Source of the DNA: Chloromonas sp. AAM2
Lineage: Eukaryota; Chlorophyta; Chlorophyceae; Chlamydomonadales; Chlamydomonadaceae
Direction: 5' to 3'
Assembly: GCA_004335635.1 (NCBI GenBank)
Contig: QAXH01003072.1
Location: 1-32,003, forward strand
DNA length: 32,003 bases
Numbering within the stretch: position 1 is the first letter of the stretch; each line of letters begins with the position of its first letter. The position numbers and the translations under genes are program-made. Shown here piece by piece: positions 21,701 to 31,938 of this stretch. The notes beneath the pieces are model-generated. The model was given only the letters and a program-made list of their open reading frames with translations. It was not told the DNA's origin and searched no databases.

Positions 21701-24452
21701 TAATTGCTTTCTTGCAAGCCCTCGATTTGGCAGGGGACACTGATTGCTGGCATGTTCTACCACCCGCACAATTGCACGACACTGTGCAAGTCAGAGGGTA
21801 TGTTTGTTGTAATTGGTTTGGCAGCCAGACGGTTGCAGTGACTGCTGTGTGCATCGCAGTTTGCCCCCATGAACCTTCAGAAGCGTGGCAGGAGCGTGGG
21901 GCTGGACTTTGGTGATTTTGACAAGGTGCGCATGCACCTCATGTGCCACATGTGTGCATCGGCCATCCACAGGACGCCGCTGTTGTAACAAGCGACTACC
22001 CATAGCTCTTCAGCTTGTGCGGTTTGCCTTTCATACAATCCTCAACCTGCGAATGCCATGTGCGCATACGTATGCCATGTGCGTGAGCCATGTGCTGCGT
22101 ACGCCATCCTTGCCATGCCCAGTATGGCATGCTCCACTACTGAGTAGCCCGCCTACTTGGTGGCTCTTTGCCTTTCATATGACGAAATTGCCTTTCAGCC
22201 TGGTGTGTAGGGTTAGGTTGGGTTAGGGTTTGCCATCTGGACACGTCTCTTTTGCGTGCAGGTTGTAGGCTAGTCCACATGAATGAACTGTATCATTCAG
22301 TTAGACATTGCAAAAGAGGATCGTCTGGTCAGATGCTGATCTAGCCATGCATGTTACAGGTAGGTTGTGCCATTTTGCGTGCCATTCAAGGAATGTTTGA
22401 CGTAGGTTATCTTTGTGGGTGCAGACCGTGCCTGCCATGGACCCCGATCTGCTGCTGGACGGCATGGAGGCCGCGGCCTACCGGGGAGCGACGCCCACGG
22501 AGGGGCTGTGGCTGCTCAGACACCAGACGTTCAAGAAGCTAGCGGAGAGGTGAGGCTCACCATACAGAGGCACAGGAGTAGTGGGAAGCGCACACGCGCA
22601 AGGTCGCACGAACAGTGGGAAGCTCAGGCCTTGCCATGAAAGGTGCCTCATGCATTGCAGGCAGGCATTGCAGGCAGGCAACACAGTTAAGAGTAAGCCA
22701 ACCTTCCGTGGTGTTTGTTGTCAGCGGCTGTGGCCATTCACAAGGCAAGCAGTAACTGTTAGCAAGTGGATGGAACTGGCACTTGTGCATTGCGCTCTAA
22801 GATGTGTTAAACCAAGCAGCCGAGGTGGTTGATTGCAGCTGCCTGGCCATCGATCAGTTTGCATGCACTGCATTACGCGCTGCAGGTATGCCCACTTGGG
22901 CAGCACCAACCAGCCCATCAACCAGGAATTAGATGCAGGCAACCGCGGTGGTTCCACATCGCCCACCGGCTTTGCCCATGTCACCCCGGAGACTCCCCAC
23001 AATCAGAGCACCTCCCTCCTGCCCCCCCATGCAGCACCATCACACATGCCAAACGTCAAGGGCATGTCATTGAGCACGTCAGGAATGCCATATGCAGTGG
23101 CAAGAGCGACGGGGCAGGAGAAGGATAGCGGTCTGCTTGGCCTTGGGCTTCTAGGATTGGGCACGCCCAAAGAAAAGGGCATGCCGACAGGTGGCGCATG
23201 GCTCAAAGCCCATTCAGAGGCACACCAAGCACCGGAGGAAGGCACCAGCGGTGGAGGAGCAAAGCCCATACAGAACGGCTCTGAAAAGGACTCGTTCATC
23301 GCAATGACGGACTTTCAGAGGAACAACAACGGTAGGTGCATGTACATGCACCTTTATCTGCATATGCACAAGTAGCAACGTCAGGGCGAGGACGTGCTAA
23401 ACAGTGGAAGCGGCGAGCACAATAGCTCGCAATTTGCTGGCTGCTTAAATGGTCACAGAGGCCAGGCGAATACGGTGACAGGCTGTAACCTTATTCAGCC
23501 AGGGCCATCTGCACCTCCATCCAAGACTAGAACAAATTGATTTCCGTGTGTAGATGTGCAGAAGAAGAGGGTATTACTTGGTCTTTCATGGGTACTGCTG
23601 GCGCTGGTTTGGCTGTTCGCAGGTCCCACTGGCTCAGCCTGGCAACAGTCAGGCGGGCCACAGCTGGGCTCACCACCCGTAGGCAGCAGCCGCCAAGCAG
23701 ATGCCAGCAGCAGCACGGCACCTGGGGTCACAGGTGTGTGCAACGCACGGATGGATGTTCAGGAGTAGGGCTGGCTACGTCTGCATGCAGAGGGTGGTGT
23801 GTGTTGGTGTAAGTCTCTCAAGCGAACCTGCACATAGACTAGCAACATGCAGCATGGACAAACGGTTGTGGTCAAAGCGCGGGTGACGATGCAGGGACAG
23901 CAGAAGTGCAGGCTTACCTGTCGGTGCAGTTGAGGGCTAGCAATCAACTTGTGCATGTTTTCTGGTGCTTCAGATCATCTGTTGCCGCACTGAAGCATGG
24001 CACAGAGACGCCAGGGCTGTGCAGGTGTGACTGGCCGCCCCTCACAACGCAGTTACATTGGCCTGTTAGCGGCTTCAGTGCAGGAAATGGGCCACACAAT
24101 TGCTTCCACTCAACCTCCAAGGGTCATGCAGCTGTGGCCTGGAAAGCGCTGATCCAGCATTATTTGCTCAAGTCATCCTTGGCATCATGATCATGGCAGC
24201 ATAATCACATGTCCAATTTCTGCCAGGGCTGAGCCACACGGGTTAAGTCTGGGTGCTCCATGCACATGTTTGAGCCAGGTGTGTGTCATGTGCTGTGCAG
24301 GCGCCCCGACCAGACCTGGTCTGTACTCTCTTGAGGAGGAGGCGCCTTCTGCCTCGCCCAGGCATGCGGCAGCCAGGAGCACCCACGGCTCGGGCAGCCC
24401 CATGCATGCACAGGGCGCAGCTCTGCCCACCTCGCACAATGCACATGGATGA
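18712..24452 (+). CDS. inward-rectifier (Kir-type) potassium channel homologue with atypical pore
   Basis: Kir channels are tetrameric K+ channels with two membrane helices and a large cytoplasmic beta-rich domain. Exons: 18712-18905, 19006-19035, 19148-19216, 19516-19612, 19971-20021, 20323-20520, 20893-20970, 21163-21270, 21450-21545, 21860-21925, 22425-22549, 22886-23331, 23554-23733, 24301-24452. Together they are 1890 nt (629 residues plus TGA), in phase at every junction. M1 is about residues 76-97 (FIVVFFSTYIILYLVFAVVY) after a slide-helix-like HTLLNLPW. The pore loop is 103-137, flanked by C103 and C137, matching the conserved Kir cysteine pair. M2 is about 137-168 and ends GVVFARFSAPFKR, matching the Kir gate and PIP2-site region. 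The cytoplasmic domain includes RVANLRKHQI (NLRK 200-203), ISHVITPDSYLYNLS and ILVFVDGIDAMTSK, in Kir order. The filter is T125-L-G-F-S129, not TxGYG. Residues from about 345 to 629 are an added tail with a hydrophobic segment at 526-543. Exon 3/4 borders could also be 19220/19523. Confidence 0.88.
19516..20021 (+). other. Kir-like gene: pore-loop exons 4 and 5 with T-L-G-F-S filter
   Basis: Exon 4 (19516-19612) encodes KQCVIDPDGPKFSHALW and ends ASTLGFST before the donor gtgggt. Exon 5 (19971-20021) starts VYPNAECAFINFC after the acceptor gtgtag. Joined, the filter region is S-T-L-G-F-S-T-V-Y-P, which aligns with T-V-G-Y-G-D-M-H-P of bacterial KirBac and T-I-G-Y-G-F-R of animal Kir. The last glycine of the signature is serine (agc, 19607-19609), well inside the exon, so splice choice cannot restore it. 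The pore-helix Glu of Kir is Arg121 here. Confidence 0.85.
22208..22231. repeat. telomere-like sequence in a Kir-gene intron
   Basis: The text tagggttaggttgggttagg, followed by gtttg, resembles degenerate TTAGGG/TTTAGGG telomere repeats. It lies in the intron between exons 10 and 11 of the Kir-like gene. About three units are present, far too few for a telomere. It may be a trace of double-strand break repair or chance. Confidence 0.45.
23554..24452 (+). other. Kir-like gene: last two exons with extra hydrophobic segment
   Basis: Exon 13 (23554-23733) encodes a basic stretch QKKR followed by VLLGLSWVLLALVWLFAG, an 18-residue run without charge, then a Ser/Gly/Pro-rich tail. Exon 14 (24301-24452) continues the tail (RPGLYSLEEEAPSASP) to TGA. 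Frame is kept in phase 1 at both junctions. Standard Kir channels end after the cytoplasmic domain, so a third hydrophobic segment is unusual. Confidence 0.7.
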
Positions 24453-25913
24453 GCATCGGGCGGCTAGAGTGCCGTAGCCAAGTTGAAGCCAGTGTTAGCG
24501 AGATTACATAATCATCGGTTCATACAGCATTGACATGATACGACTTGACCGCAACTTCACACGCGTGTTGTGGCTTACAGCAGGCAGGCACGGATTCGCG
24601 CTGCCTTATGGCCATTGCCAGGCAGCGTGTCCCGTCTGCAGGCTGCCTGCATGCATGGAGGGCGCTGTTCACCTGATGTTGTGTTCGGGTTGGTGATGCA
24701 CCACAGCTGCGCTTCCTCCTGCGGTCTGCTGAGCTTTGTAGTGCCAATCGTCAGCTTTTGGCCTTGCCATGGCATTGCTTGCCCCAGTTGTTCATACAAC
24801 GTGCCCATGACCCTGCACCTCTTTGGCTTTAAAAGAACAATTATGATCTAGGAGTTTGCCTTCCCTGAGCATTCTGGTGTTGATGCAGTGCAGACAGACA
24901 ATGCCCATTTTATTGATGCTGAAGCCAGTCGCGTCATCACACTTGTCGTGTCACAGTCGTTTGGGGCAGGCCAGGCCAATGATTATCTTCAAGTTTGGTT
25001 TAAAGGACTTCAGCAAAGTTACCGAACCACATGTGCAGTAAACTGAGCTCACGGATACACCATGCCAATACTTTGCACCATTGCTAGCAGTTTTACGTTT
25101 GGTCTGTTCAGACGAGTACCGATTTGATGTATGCTTCCACATCACTACCAGCAGTCGGTGACGGAGAAGATGGCCGCATGTCCAATCACTTCGTATGTAC
25201 AGCTTGATTGTGGTCTTTCAAGCGCCTGTGCGCCATCATGCTCCTGAACAGCTGGTGGCAGATACGTGCTGCATGGTTTGGTTCAAGTGCTTATGCGAGC
25301 TGATGGACATGCATGGCGTCTCTGGGCTTTGAGGTGCTGTGTACGGCATATTGAATATGGGAATCGCAAGGCTTGATGCTAAGAATTTTATGGCAGCGCC
25401 GTTATTGCAGACTCCTGATGGGTTCTTCTCGATGATAACTCGAGATCGAGCAGGTAAAGCTCGCATGACCTGATGTTGTAAGCAGATTGATTGAAAGAGC
25501 CCTGGGTGTGCCACTGCAGAAGTTCCACAATTCTGTTGAGGCTGAAGAAAACAGAACGGACAAGTACTAGCTGCACTGGCAGTGGCTGGTTGAGGCTAAG
25601 AATTCACCAGCAGAGCAGTGCTGTAATAAACGTGCCAGCCTGCATCGTGTTGCTGTGACCGTGCCTTGGACGTTCATGTATATTGTGCACAGTTGAACTT
25701 TAGCCATGGGTCGTTCACTTGACCGCTCATCAGTCTTGACGCCCACGTGCACAATGGACCGCTTATGGTTTTGAAGTTGCTGTCAATGTCAGAGAGCACA
25801 AGGGACATGATGCTTGCCTATTAAGCAGCAACACGTGATAATCACTGAGCTGACTTGCAGTTTGCAGTAGCCAATGCTTGCGATTGGGGCCAGAGATTTT
25901 ATAAAGTGCACAG

Positions 25914-25955
25914 ACAGCTCATCCGGAGGACAGCTCATCCGGACAGCTCATCCGG
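25914..25955. repeat. three copies of a 13-mer
   Basis: The unit acagctcatccgg occurs at 25914-25926, 25930-25942 and 25943-25955, with a 3-nt spacer after the first copy. It lies in otherwise gene-free sequence. Confidence 0.85.
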
Positions 25956-26785
25956 CAGATGACATGAGATGCAATGGCAAGGCAATGTTCACGCTAGATG
26001 CCTTGTGTCACTGGTTGTCAGCCGCCTGCTCTCCGTTCTGGCTACGCCTTGGCCCGTCCCAGGTGCGCTGGGCCAAGGCTGCAACTATGCCGCAACCTAC
26101 ACCCTGCAACCCGGCAGTGGTGGTTTGGCACTCGGAGCTACGCACATTTGCAAGCTGGGCGGTCTTCTGGTCCTCAGGCCCGCCACAGCCTCCCTCCATG
26201 CTGAACTCCAGGTGCGACGATGCCATACTGTTGAGATCCGTATGGATATTGAGGACCTATGCCTGGACGAATCAGCAGCATTAGCACGCTTATGTAGTGC
26301 TCGCTCACGAGCGCTTTCCCGCGCAGCGTTTCTTCACATGCCCGGCTTGCATGCAAGTTCCAAAGTTAGATTCTCTACCGATACCCTCATCTGCAGCGCT
26401 TGGGCATGGTGGAGGGATGAAGTGGTATGATGCGCAGTGGGCTGATTACTTTGCCCGGCAAGTCAGGCTGTCGAATTTGAAAATTGAAAGTTTGATTAAA
26501 ATTTGAAATTTCAAACTTGTCATCCGTCAGTTGTCCATGGGAGCTTGGAGAAGCCTCCGGGTTGCAGACCTCGACCTCGACCTCTTCACACACCTTCTCA
26601 GCCGTCCTGGTTGGCTGCGCAAGTCAACTGAACTCAACACTGTTCAGTGGCACTGGTGCTAGATATAAACACACACTGGTGCTAGATTACATTGCGCCAG
26701 TGTGCAACCTTGCCGGAGCCATGGTAGCTACATCTGCTGGACCCTTCCATGTACAAACCCATCATGGCTTGCTGCAGTTGGGATA

Positions 26786-26809
26786 ATGACTTGCTACATA
26801 TATGCGAAC
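26786..26809 (+). repeat. dispersed 24-nt repeat, copy 2
   Basis: The 24 nt beginning atgacttgctacatatatgc are identical to the reverse complement of 1581-1604, in an intron of the coiled-coil gene. After one mismatch the match continues for four more bases (cagc). A 24-nt identity between two sites in a 32 kb window is not expected by chance, so this should be a genuine dispersed repeat. Confidence 0.75.
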
Positions 26810-27550
26810 TCAGCGCAAACAACCAAAGGGAAGCCCAGGTACCTCGCAGGTGCCGATGTAATGCTCATTAGCTTCAACCTATGGCCTGGTACAACAGGCA
26901 GGCAGTCAAGCTAGCAGGCAGTGATGGGAACAACATCACAAGAAAGGAAAACGAAGCTGGCTATGGCCAGACAACAGGGCCATTAACTCTGCCACATCAT
27001 GATGTTAAACTTTTCCACACCGATCGAGTGTGACCAATGGCTTGAATTCAACTCAGGAACACGAGTTGTGGTATCACCTTGAAACCGAGTTCAGAATGAG
27101 TTGCCAGACCATTCAAGCCAGCCGAACAGGTAACCCAAGCACGTGAACGGTTGTTGCCTAATGTGTCCTACAGCTTGAACCTCAAAATCACAGTCAACCG
27201 TTTGGTCTCAAAGTCAACAAACCGCTTGCCTGTTCAGATTGCAAGATATACTATCAGGTTTCTGCAGAGGTGCACATGCCAGTTGTGCCTATCACAATTC
27301 CAACAAATTTTCAGGAGAGCTGAACAGACCTGCCTTGTAACTAACCTGTGTCATGTCACTAGCTGTGATGAATCTTTGACAACAAGTTCAGCGCACCAAA
27401 TCGAGAAAACGAAAACTTCAGCAAAGTGCTGGCTGAGGCAGCCTTGAAGATGACGGGTCGCGTTCCAACCTTTTGCAGGTCGGTGCGCAAAACTGGTGCT
27501 GTCATTTGGCAACGCAGATGGGCTCCAGCAGGCAAAACCCAGGCACCCAA

Positions 27551-28348
27551 TCATTCATCATCATCGCTAGTCGCTGACTGCTCAGGCAGCACAGCTGCCG
27601 GTTCATTCGGCGGTGGTTTGCCCGCCTCCAGGTCACTCAGCAGACCACTAGGCATGCCCAGGAGCTCGGCGGCACTAGGCAATCCGCTTCCACTCCTTGC
27701 AGCCGCCATCTGTGCACCCTGCCCACTCTGCACTGGCTCTGCTTTCTGCCCATCCTCTTCGGACGAGTCACTGCTGCTGCCATACCCGCCCAATAGTCCC
27801 TGCAGCCCATCGCCTGCATCTGAGCTATCCTTTGTGGCGGCCTGTGGCTGCCGGCTGTCTTCCAAATCCGTGGCAGGCCGCCCCACACTGGGTTGCTCCT
27901 GTATTCCCGGCTGCACGACCGCGCCTGCCCCGCCAGCAGCCCTGCTACCATACGAGCCACTAGTACCGAGCAGTTCGCCTTCTTTTCCGTCCAGCGACTC
28001 GGTGCGTGCACGTTTTAGCGACCCCTCTCTACTTAGGGCACGTTTTAGTGACCCCTCCCTACTCAGCGCCCCACCAAGCCCGTCTCTAGGGCTCAACACC
28101 TTGACAGCTGGTAGCAGCTTGGAGGCTGGCCGCAGCTGCTGCTTATCCTTGACTGCAACACGCAGGGTCGTGCCACCACCATTCGCAACAGCGCCTGCCG
28201 CGGCTTCAGACGCCCCGTCTAGCCTCGATCGTAGCTTGGCAAACTCTGACGCCTCCAAATCCCGTATCTCGAGCTCTTTCTGGTGCTCGGCATCCTGCGA
28301 ACCAAAGCCACTGCCAACACTGCCACGATGAGCTTGAACCTGCCTCAT
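27551..28348 (-). CDS. uncharacterised Ser/acidic low-complexity protein
   Basis: I do not recognise the family. From ATG 28348 the frame encodes 265 residues and stops at 27551-27553. The N-terminal 50 residues look helical and charged (HQKELEIRDLEASEFAKLRS). The centre holds two perfect copies of ALSREGSLKR followed by ARTESLDGKEG. The C-terminal third is Gly/Ser/Asp/Glu-rich (LLGGYGSSSDSSEEDG) and ends QSATSDDDE. The composition resembles disordered nuclear or RNA-associated proteins, but that is only an impression. The ATG follows an acceptor-like gtacag, and the frame stays open upstream to about 28594, so earlier exons may exist. A 301-codon open frame on the opposite strand (27426-28331) is most likely a shadow. 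The gene is convergent with the Kir-like gene and lies just downstream of the small minus-strand gene. Confidence 0.6.
   Translation of the reverse strand: MRQVQAHRGSVGSGFGSQDAEHQKELEIRDLEASEFAKLRSRLDGASEAAAGAVANGGGTTLRVAVKDKQQLRPASKLLPAVKVLSPRDGLGGALSREGSLKRALSREGSLKRARTESLDGKEGELLGTSGSYGSRAAGGAGAVVQPGIQEQPSVGRPATDLEDSRQPQAATKDSSDAGDGLQGLLGGYGSSSDSSEEDGQKAEPVQSGQGAQMAAARSGSGLPSAAELLGMPSGLLSDLEAGKPPPNEPAAVLPEQSATSDDDE
28008..28067 (-). repeat. 30-nt tandem duplication inside the acidic protein gene
   Basis: Units at 28008-28037 and 28038-28067 differ at only a few positions, mostly synonymous, and both encode the ten residues ALSREGSLKR. Each holds an R-x-x-S pattern typical of basophilic kinase sites. 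Synonymous differences with unchanged protein support the minus-strand reading frame. Confidence 0.85.
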
Positions 28349-28598
28349 CTGTACGACAATTGAATTGAAAGATACGGGCTCCACCACAGCAGCTGCGCAA
28401 CTCAGGCACGAGCACTGCAAGATCTGTCCTGATATCCATGCGCACAATGCTTCCCCGTCAGCAGTGGCTATCCTCAGCTCATGTGTGTGGGTGCGCCAAT
28501 CAGCAGGCAGCCATGATACAGAGCAAGCCAGTACGTTCCCCTGAAAATGTATGCTAGTTACTGCCCACCCACGGAGGCATACCCTGCCAACCAATGTT

Positions 28599-29584
28599 TT
28601 AGCCTAAGCCACTCGCCTTGAAGTCGGACAAGTACAGCAGATCCTGCAAATGACAGCCGGGACACAAACAGGGGTATGGGGTGAGTTATCATGTGCTCAA
28701 AGCCCTCTTGGGCCATACCCCAATGCAGGTGCGACTGGGGCACATAATGGTCGAACATGCCACAGCATTTGAGTGAGTTCTATCACCAAAGGCAGAAGGG
28801 GTTCCAGACAAGTCCTTCTTGCAGCATGAAATATAGGAATACCACACTCGTGGGAGAGCTCTGACGTCCGTTCATGTAGATCAGCAGCTTGCGACTTGTT
28901 GTGATCAATTGACCCATACTTGCTTCTTGACGAGGCCCAAGGCTCACCCTGAAGCAAACCTGAACCCCTAGTTCTGGCGGCGTAGCTCTGGATGCGCCGT
29001 GTCACGTGACCAGCACACCCTCAGTGAGCATGTCCGTGTCTGGCCCGCACCCAAACGCACCTGGCGATCGAAGGCTGTTCCCCGGTTGTAGCGTGTGTTG
29101 CCCTCCTGGATCTGCAACAGGCCGCACAGAAACGGTCAGTGCCTGTCCAGAAGGCCAGTCAGTGGGTCCCGGACAATGCCCAAGGAAAACCATCATCTGC
29201 TGAAGGCTGAAGAGATTTGTAGGATGCGCCAGATGGGAGGCGGATCAAGCTACATCCACTATTCTCGGTTTTGAACTTGCAAAATAAAAGATTGTGTACC
29301 TCTGCCTACATGCCAGACGATCAGGTAACAGCGTGTGACTGACAGTAGCCAGGAACGCCGTCAAAATTCATTGAAATCCAGAACAAAAAAAGTCATGCAT
29401 TCAATTCAGAGTGGTGAACTCCTGGTCTGTCATGTTAGCAAGGCACCTTCAAGCACATACTTGGCTTTGCAGGGCATTCTGTCCTCACCTCTCGAACTAC
29501 TTTCAGATACTGGGGGTCGTTTTCTGCGGTCTTATCCCGGACGTCCTTTATCTCCACTTTGCCCTTGCCTGCGCCCTGCACCAT
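28599..29584 (-). CDS. small 63-residue protein, three exons
   Basis: I do not recognise it. Exons 29584-29489 (32 codons), 29111-29061 (17 codons) and 28643-28599 (14 codons plus TAA) all join in phase 0. Splice sites are good: gag|gtgagg, ttgcag|atc, cag|gtgcgt and ttgcag|gat. The ATG at 29584 has an in-frame TAG fifteen nt upstream. The protein begins MVQGAGKGKVEIKDVRDKTA, continues NDPQYLKVVREIQEGNTRY and ends FDRQDLLYLSDFKASGLG. It is hydrophilic and charged, with no signal peptide, membrane helix or cysteine. The ATG faces the ZC3H15-homologue ATG across 405 nt, so the two probably share a promoter region. The third exon is the weakest part: other downstream exons could give a longer protein. 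Confidence 0.55.
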
Positions 29585-29989
29585 GCCAAACACACCATGC
29601 TATGTCGGTCATGATGGCAAGCCAGGAAAGAATGCATCGATACCCACACACCGTAAGCAACTGGCCTCACCACGGACATGTTGCGCCTTGTTCCAGGGCT
29701 TGGACAAATTATTGGTCGGTTCTGCCAATGGCTCTTCAGCGGAGCATCCCCAACATACAACCCCTTCACCAGAACCGCAGAATACGCAAGGTGGTAAATG
29801 CAACGAATCCGCAAATCTCTTCTTGCTCGTTAGGGCAGTTTACGTTTCCAATCCTTGTCGCCAACTCCGGCTCCAAGGTTCTGACCTAATCAATCAGCCA
29901 GTGCTGACACAGGCGTGCTGTGATTGGTCCCCAACTCTGGCACCAAGGAGGTGCACTTCATCGTTAAACCTACCCGGGGGCTGAGCAGC
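29585..29989. promoter_or_regulatory. bidirectional promoter region
   Basis: This 405-nt gap separates two divergent start codons: the small minus-strand gene (29584) and the ZC3H15 homologue (29990). A short near-duplicate (caatccttgtcgccaactccggctccaagg at about 29850 and ttggtccccaactctggcaccaagg at about 29925) lies near the plus-strand start. It may be a repeated regulatory block. No TATA box is evident. Confidence 0.5.
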
Positions 29990-31938
29990 ATGGCGCCGAA
30001 GCAGGACAAAGCGAAAGCCGCGGCGAAGCAAAAGGTTGGATTTGCTGGATGTCAGTGGCTGCTGCTGCAACTTCACCTTACAAGCATGACTTTTAGACGT
30101 GATGGTTGGTCTTGCCTTCAGGCTGTGGAAGACAAGACTTTTGGCTTGAAGAATAAGAACAAAAGCAAGGCGTAAGTTGTTGCCGGGATGCAGGGCAGAC
30201 ACTAATGTCATCACAACCGCAGCAGAGATCTTCTTTTTCCACGTCACTGCTGTTCTTGCAGGGTACAGCAATATGTCAAACAGGTTGAATCATCTCAAGC
30301 CGCCAGCCAGAAAGCTGCTCGCTTGGCAGCCGGAGCCAGTGCCGCGAACGCTAAGGTGGGATGGATGGCAGGCGGCTACACCCTCCAGCCGCGCATGCAA
30401 GAGACCCAGGCCAGCTTTGCAGGCTTCAGCGACCTGCTTACTTACGCATTGCAGGACAAGAAGAAGCTAGAGGAGGAGAGGCAAAAGGAGCTCAATGCTC
30501 TATTTGCAGTAGCAATCAAGCAGCCCAAGGTCCCTCCTGGTGCGTGTACTGCCAGACAGCAGCCCAGTGCTTCGTTTAAACTCTCCAGCTCAGCTCTTGT
30601 CAGCCTCCACTTATGCACGCTTGCCTGGCTTCGGATGGGTGCTTCAGCAGGCTGTGTGTGCAGCTGCATCCATGACTTGGCATGCGTTGTAGCCTTGACA
30701 TCAGCTGATGCGCGCTGCACAGCTGGCTAGTCTTCAATTCCCCTGCCAGCCACTGGTCGTATGGATGCTACGGGCTTGCATTGTACGGCACATGTCATGC
30801 CTTGCTCGGCCACCTGCCCACTGCTGGTGCCACCACATATCAGCTACATGGTGCAAGCACTGGCGCCACATGCCTGCCAGTGATACCCATGCTCGGCCCA
30901 TGCAGGTGTGGATCCCAAATCTATCGTGTGCGAGTTCTTTCGCCATGGGCAGTGCACCAAGGGTTTCAAGTGCAAGTTCTCCCATGACTTGACAGTGGAG
31001 CGCAAGGGTCCAAAGATTGACCTGTTCCAGGATCAACGAGAGGCAGCAGCTGACGAGGAGGTGGGGCTAGGGTTGATACACAACAGTGACAGGCACAGTG
31101 ACACAGTGACACAGTGCACACTGAAACAGTGCACACTGACACAGTGCACAGTGACAGGCACAGGTGGTATGGGAACAGGTTGTCATTGTAGGTACATTGC
31201 ATGGATCTGGCATGGATACTGCATGGATGATGAAAAAACATTGTGCACTGTGTTATCTGGCTAGGTGCCATCAGAGGTGCCATCAGAAATAGAAATGGTT
31301 GGGTCAGTAGCCAGTGCAAGGGTGCGGACGGCTGCTTTGCATGGTGTGTGTGTCAGTTTGCTGAGACACATGTTGTGCTGCCTGTTGGTGTGCAGGGCAT
31401 GGAAGACTGGGACCAGGCGGAGTTGGAACGAGTGGTAAAGGAGAAGCATGGGGCTGAAAAGCCCTCCAATGCCACCACTATCATCTGCAAGTTTTTCCTG
31501 GATGCAGTGGAAAAGCAGCAATATGGCTGGTGCGTTGGGTTCGGGAAGCTATGATCGCATTATCCATGTGTCGATCCATCATCGCAACTATGCAACGAGC
31601 AGACAGACAGATCAATGGCTCCATAAAGGACAGCGAACATTTTTACGTGCGAGCTTTCAGTCAGATTTGAACACGGATGCATAAGGGGGATATGACGGGC
31701 ACATCCTGATTCATTCAAAGTTCAGCTGACATGCGAACGCGATGCAGATGGCACACTGTATTTTTTTCCCCTGCTGTGATTCAGGTTTTGGAAGTGTCCA
31801 AATGGCGCTGAATGCAAGTACCGGCATGCCCTTCCGCCCGGCTACGTCCTCAAAAGCCAGATGAAGGAGCTCTTGGATGAGGAGGTGGGAAAACTGGCTG
31901 ACACAGGGGCGCACGGACAGACAGACAGACAGACAGAC

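Larger units (their letters stand above)
24453..27550. other. 3.1 kb intergenic region without a supported gene
   Basis: The region lies between the converging ends of the Kir-like gene (plus) and the acidic protein gene (minus). Frames up to about 150 codons exist near 25874-26430 on the plus strand in overlapping phases. They lack recognisable motifs and I do not call them. Notable contents are a triple 13-mer at 25914-25955, an AT-rich inverted repeat near 26488-26517 (aagtttga ... tcaaactt), and a 24-nt sequence at 26786-26809 shared with an intron 25 kb away. Part of it could be decayed mobile-element sequence, which I cannot show. Confidence 0.5.

Noticed and set aside
25874..26430. Two overlapping plus-strand open frames of 136 and 153 codons in the intergenic region
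   Set aside because: They are in different phases, have no recognisable motif or convincing splice context, and show the mixed Trp/Cys/His composition typical of chance frames in this DNA.
27426..28331. A 301-codon plus-strand open frame rich in Ser, Pro and Leu
   Set aside because: It lies antisense to the better-supported acidic protein gene and has no distinct protein features.
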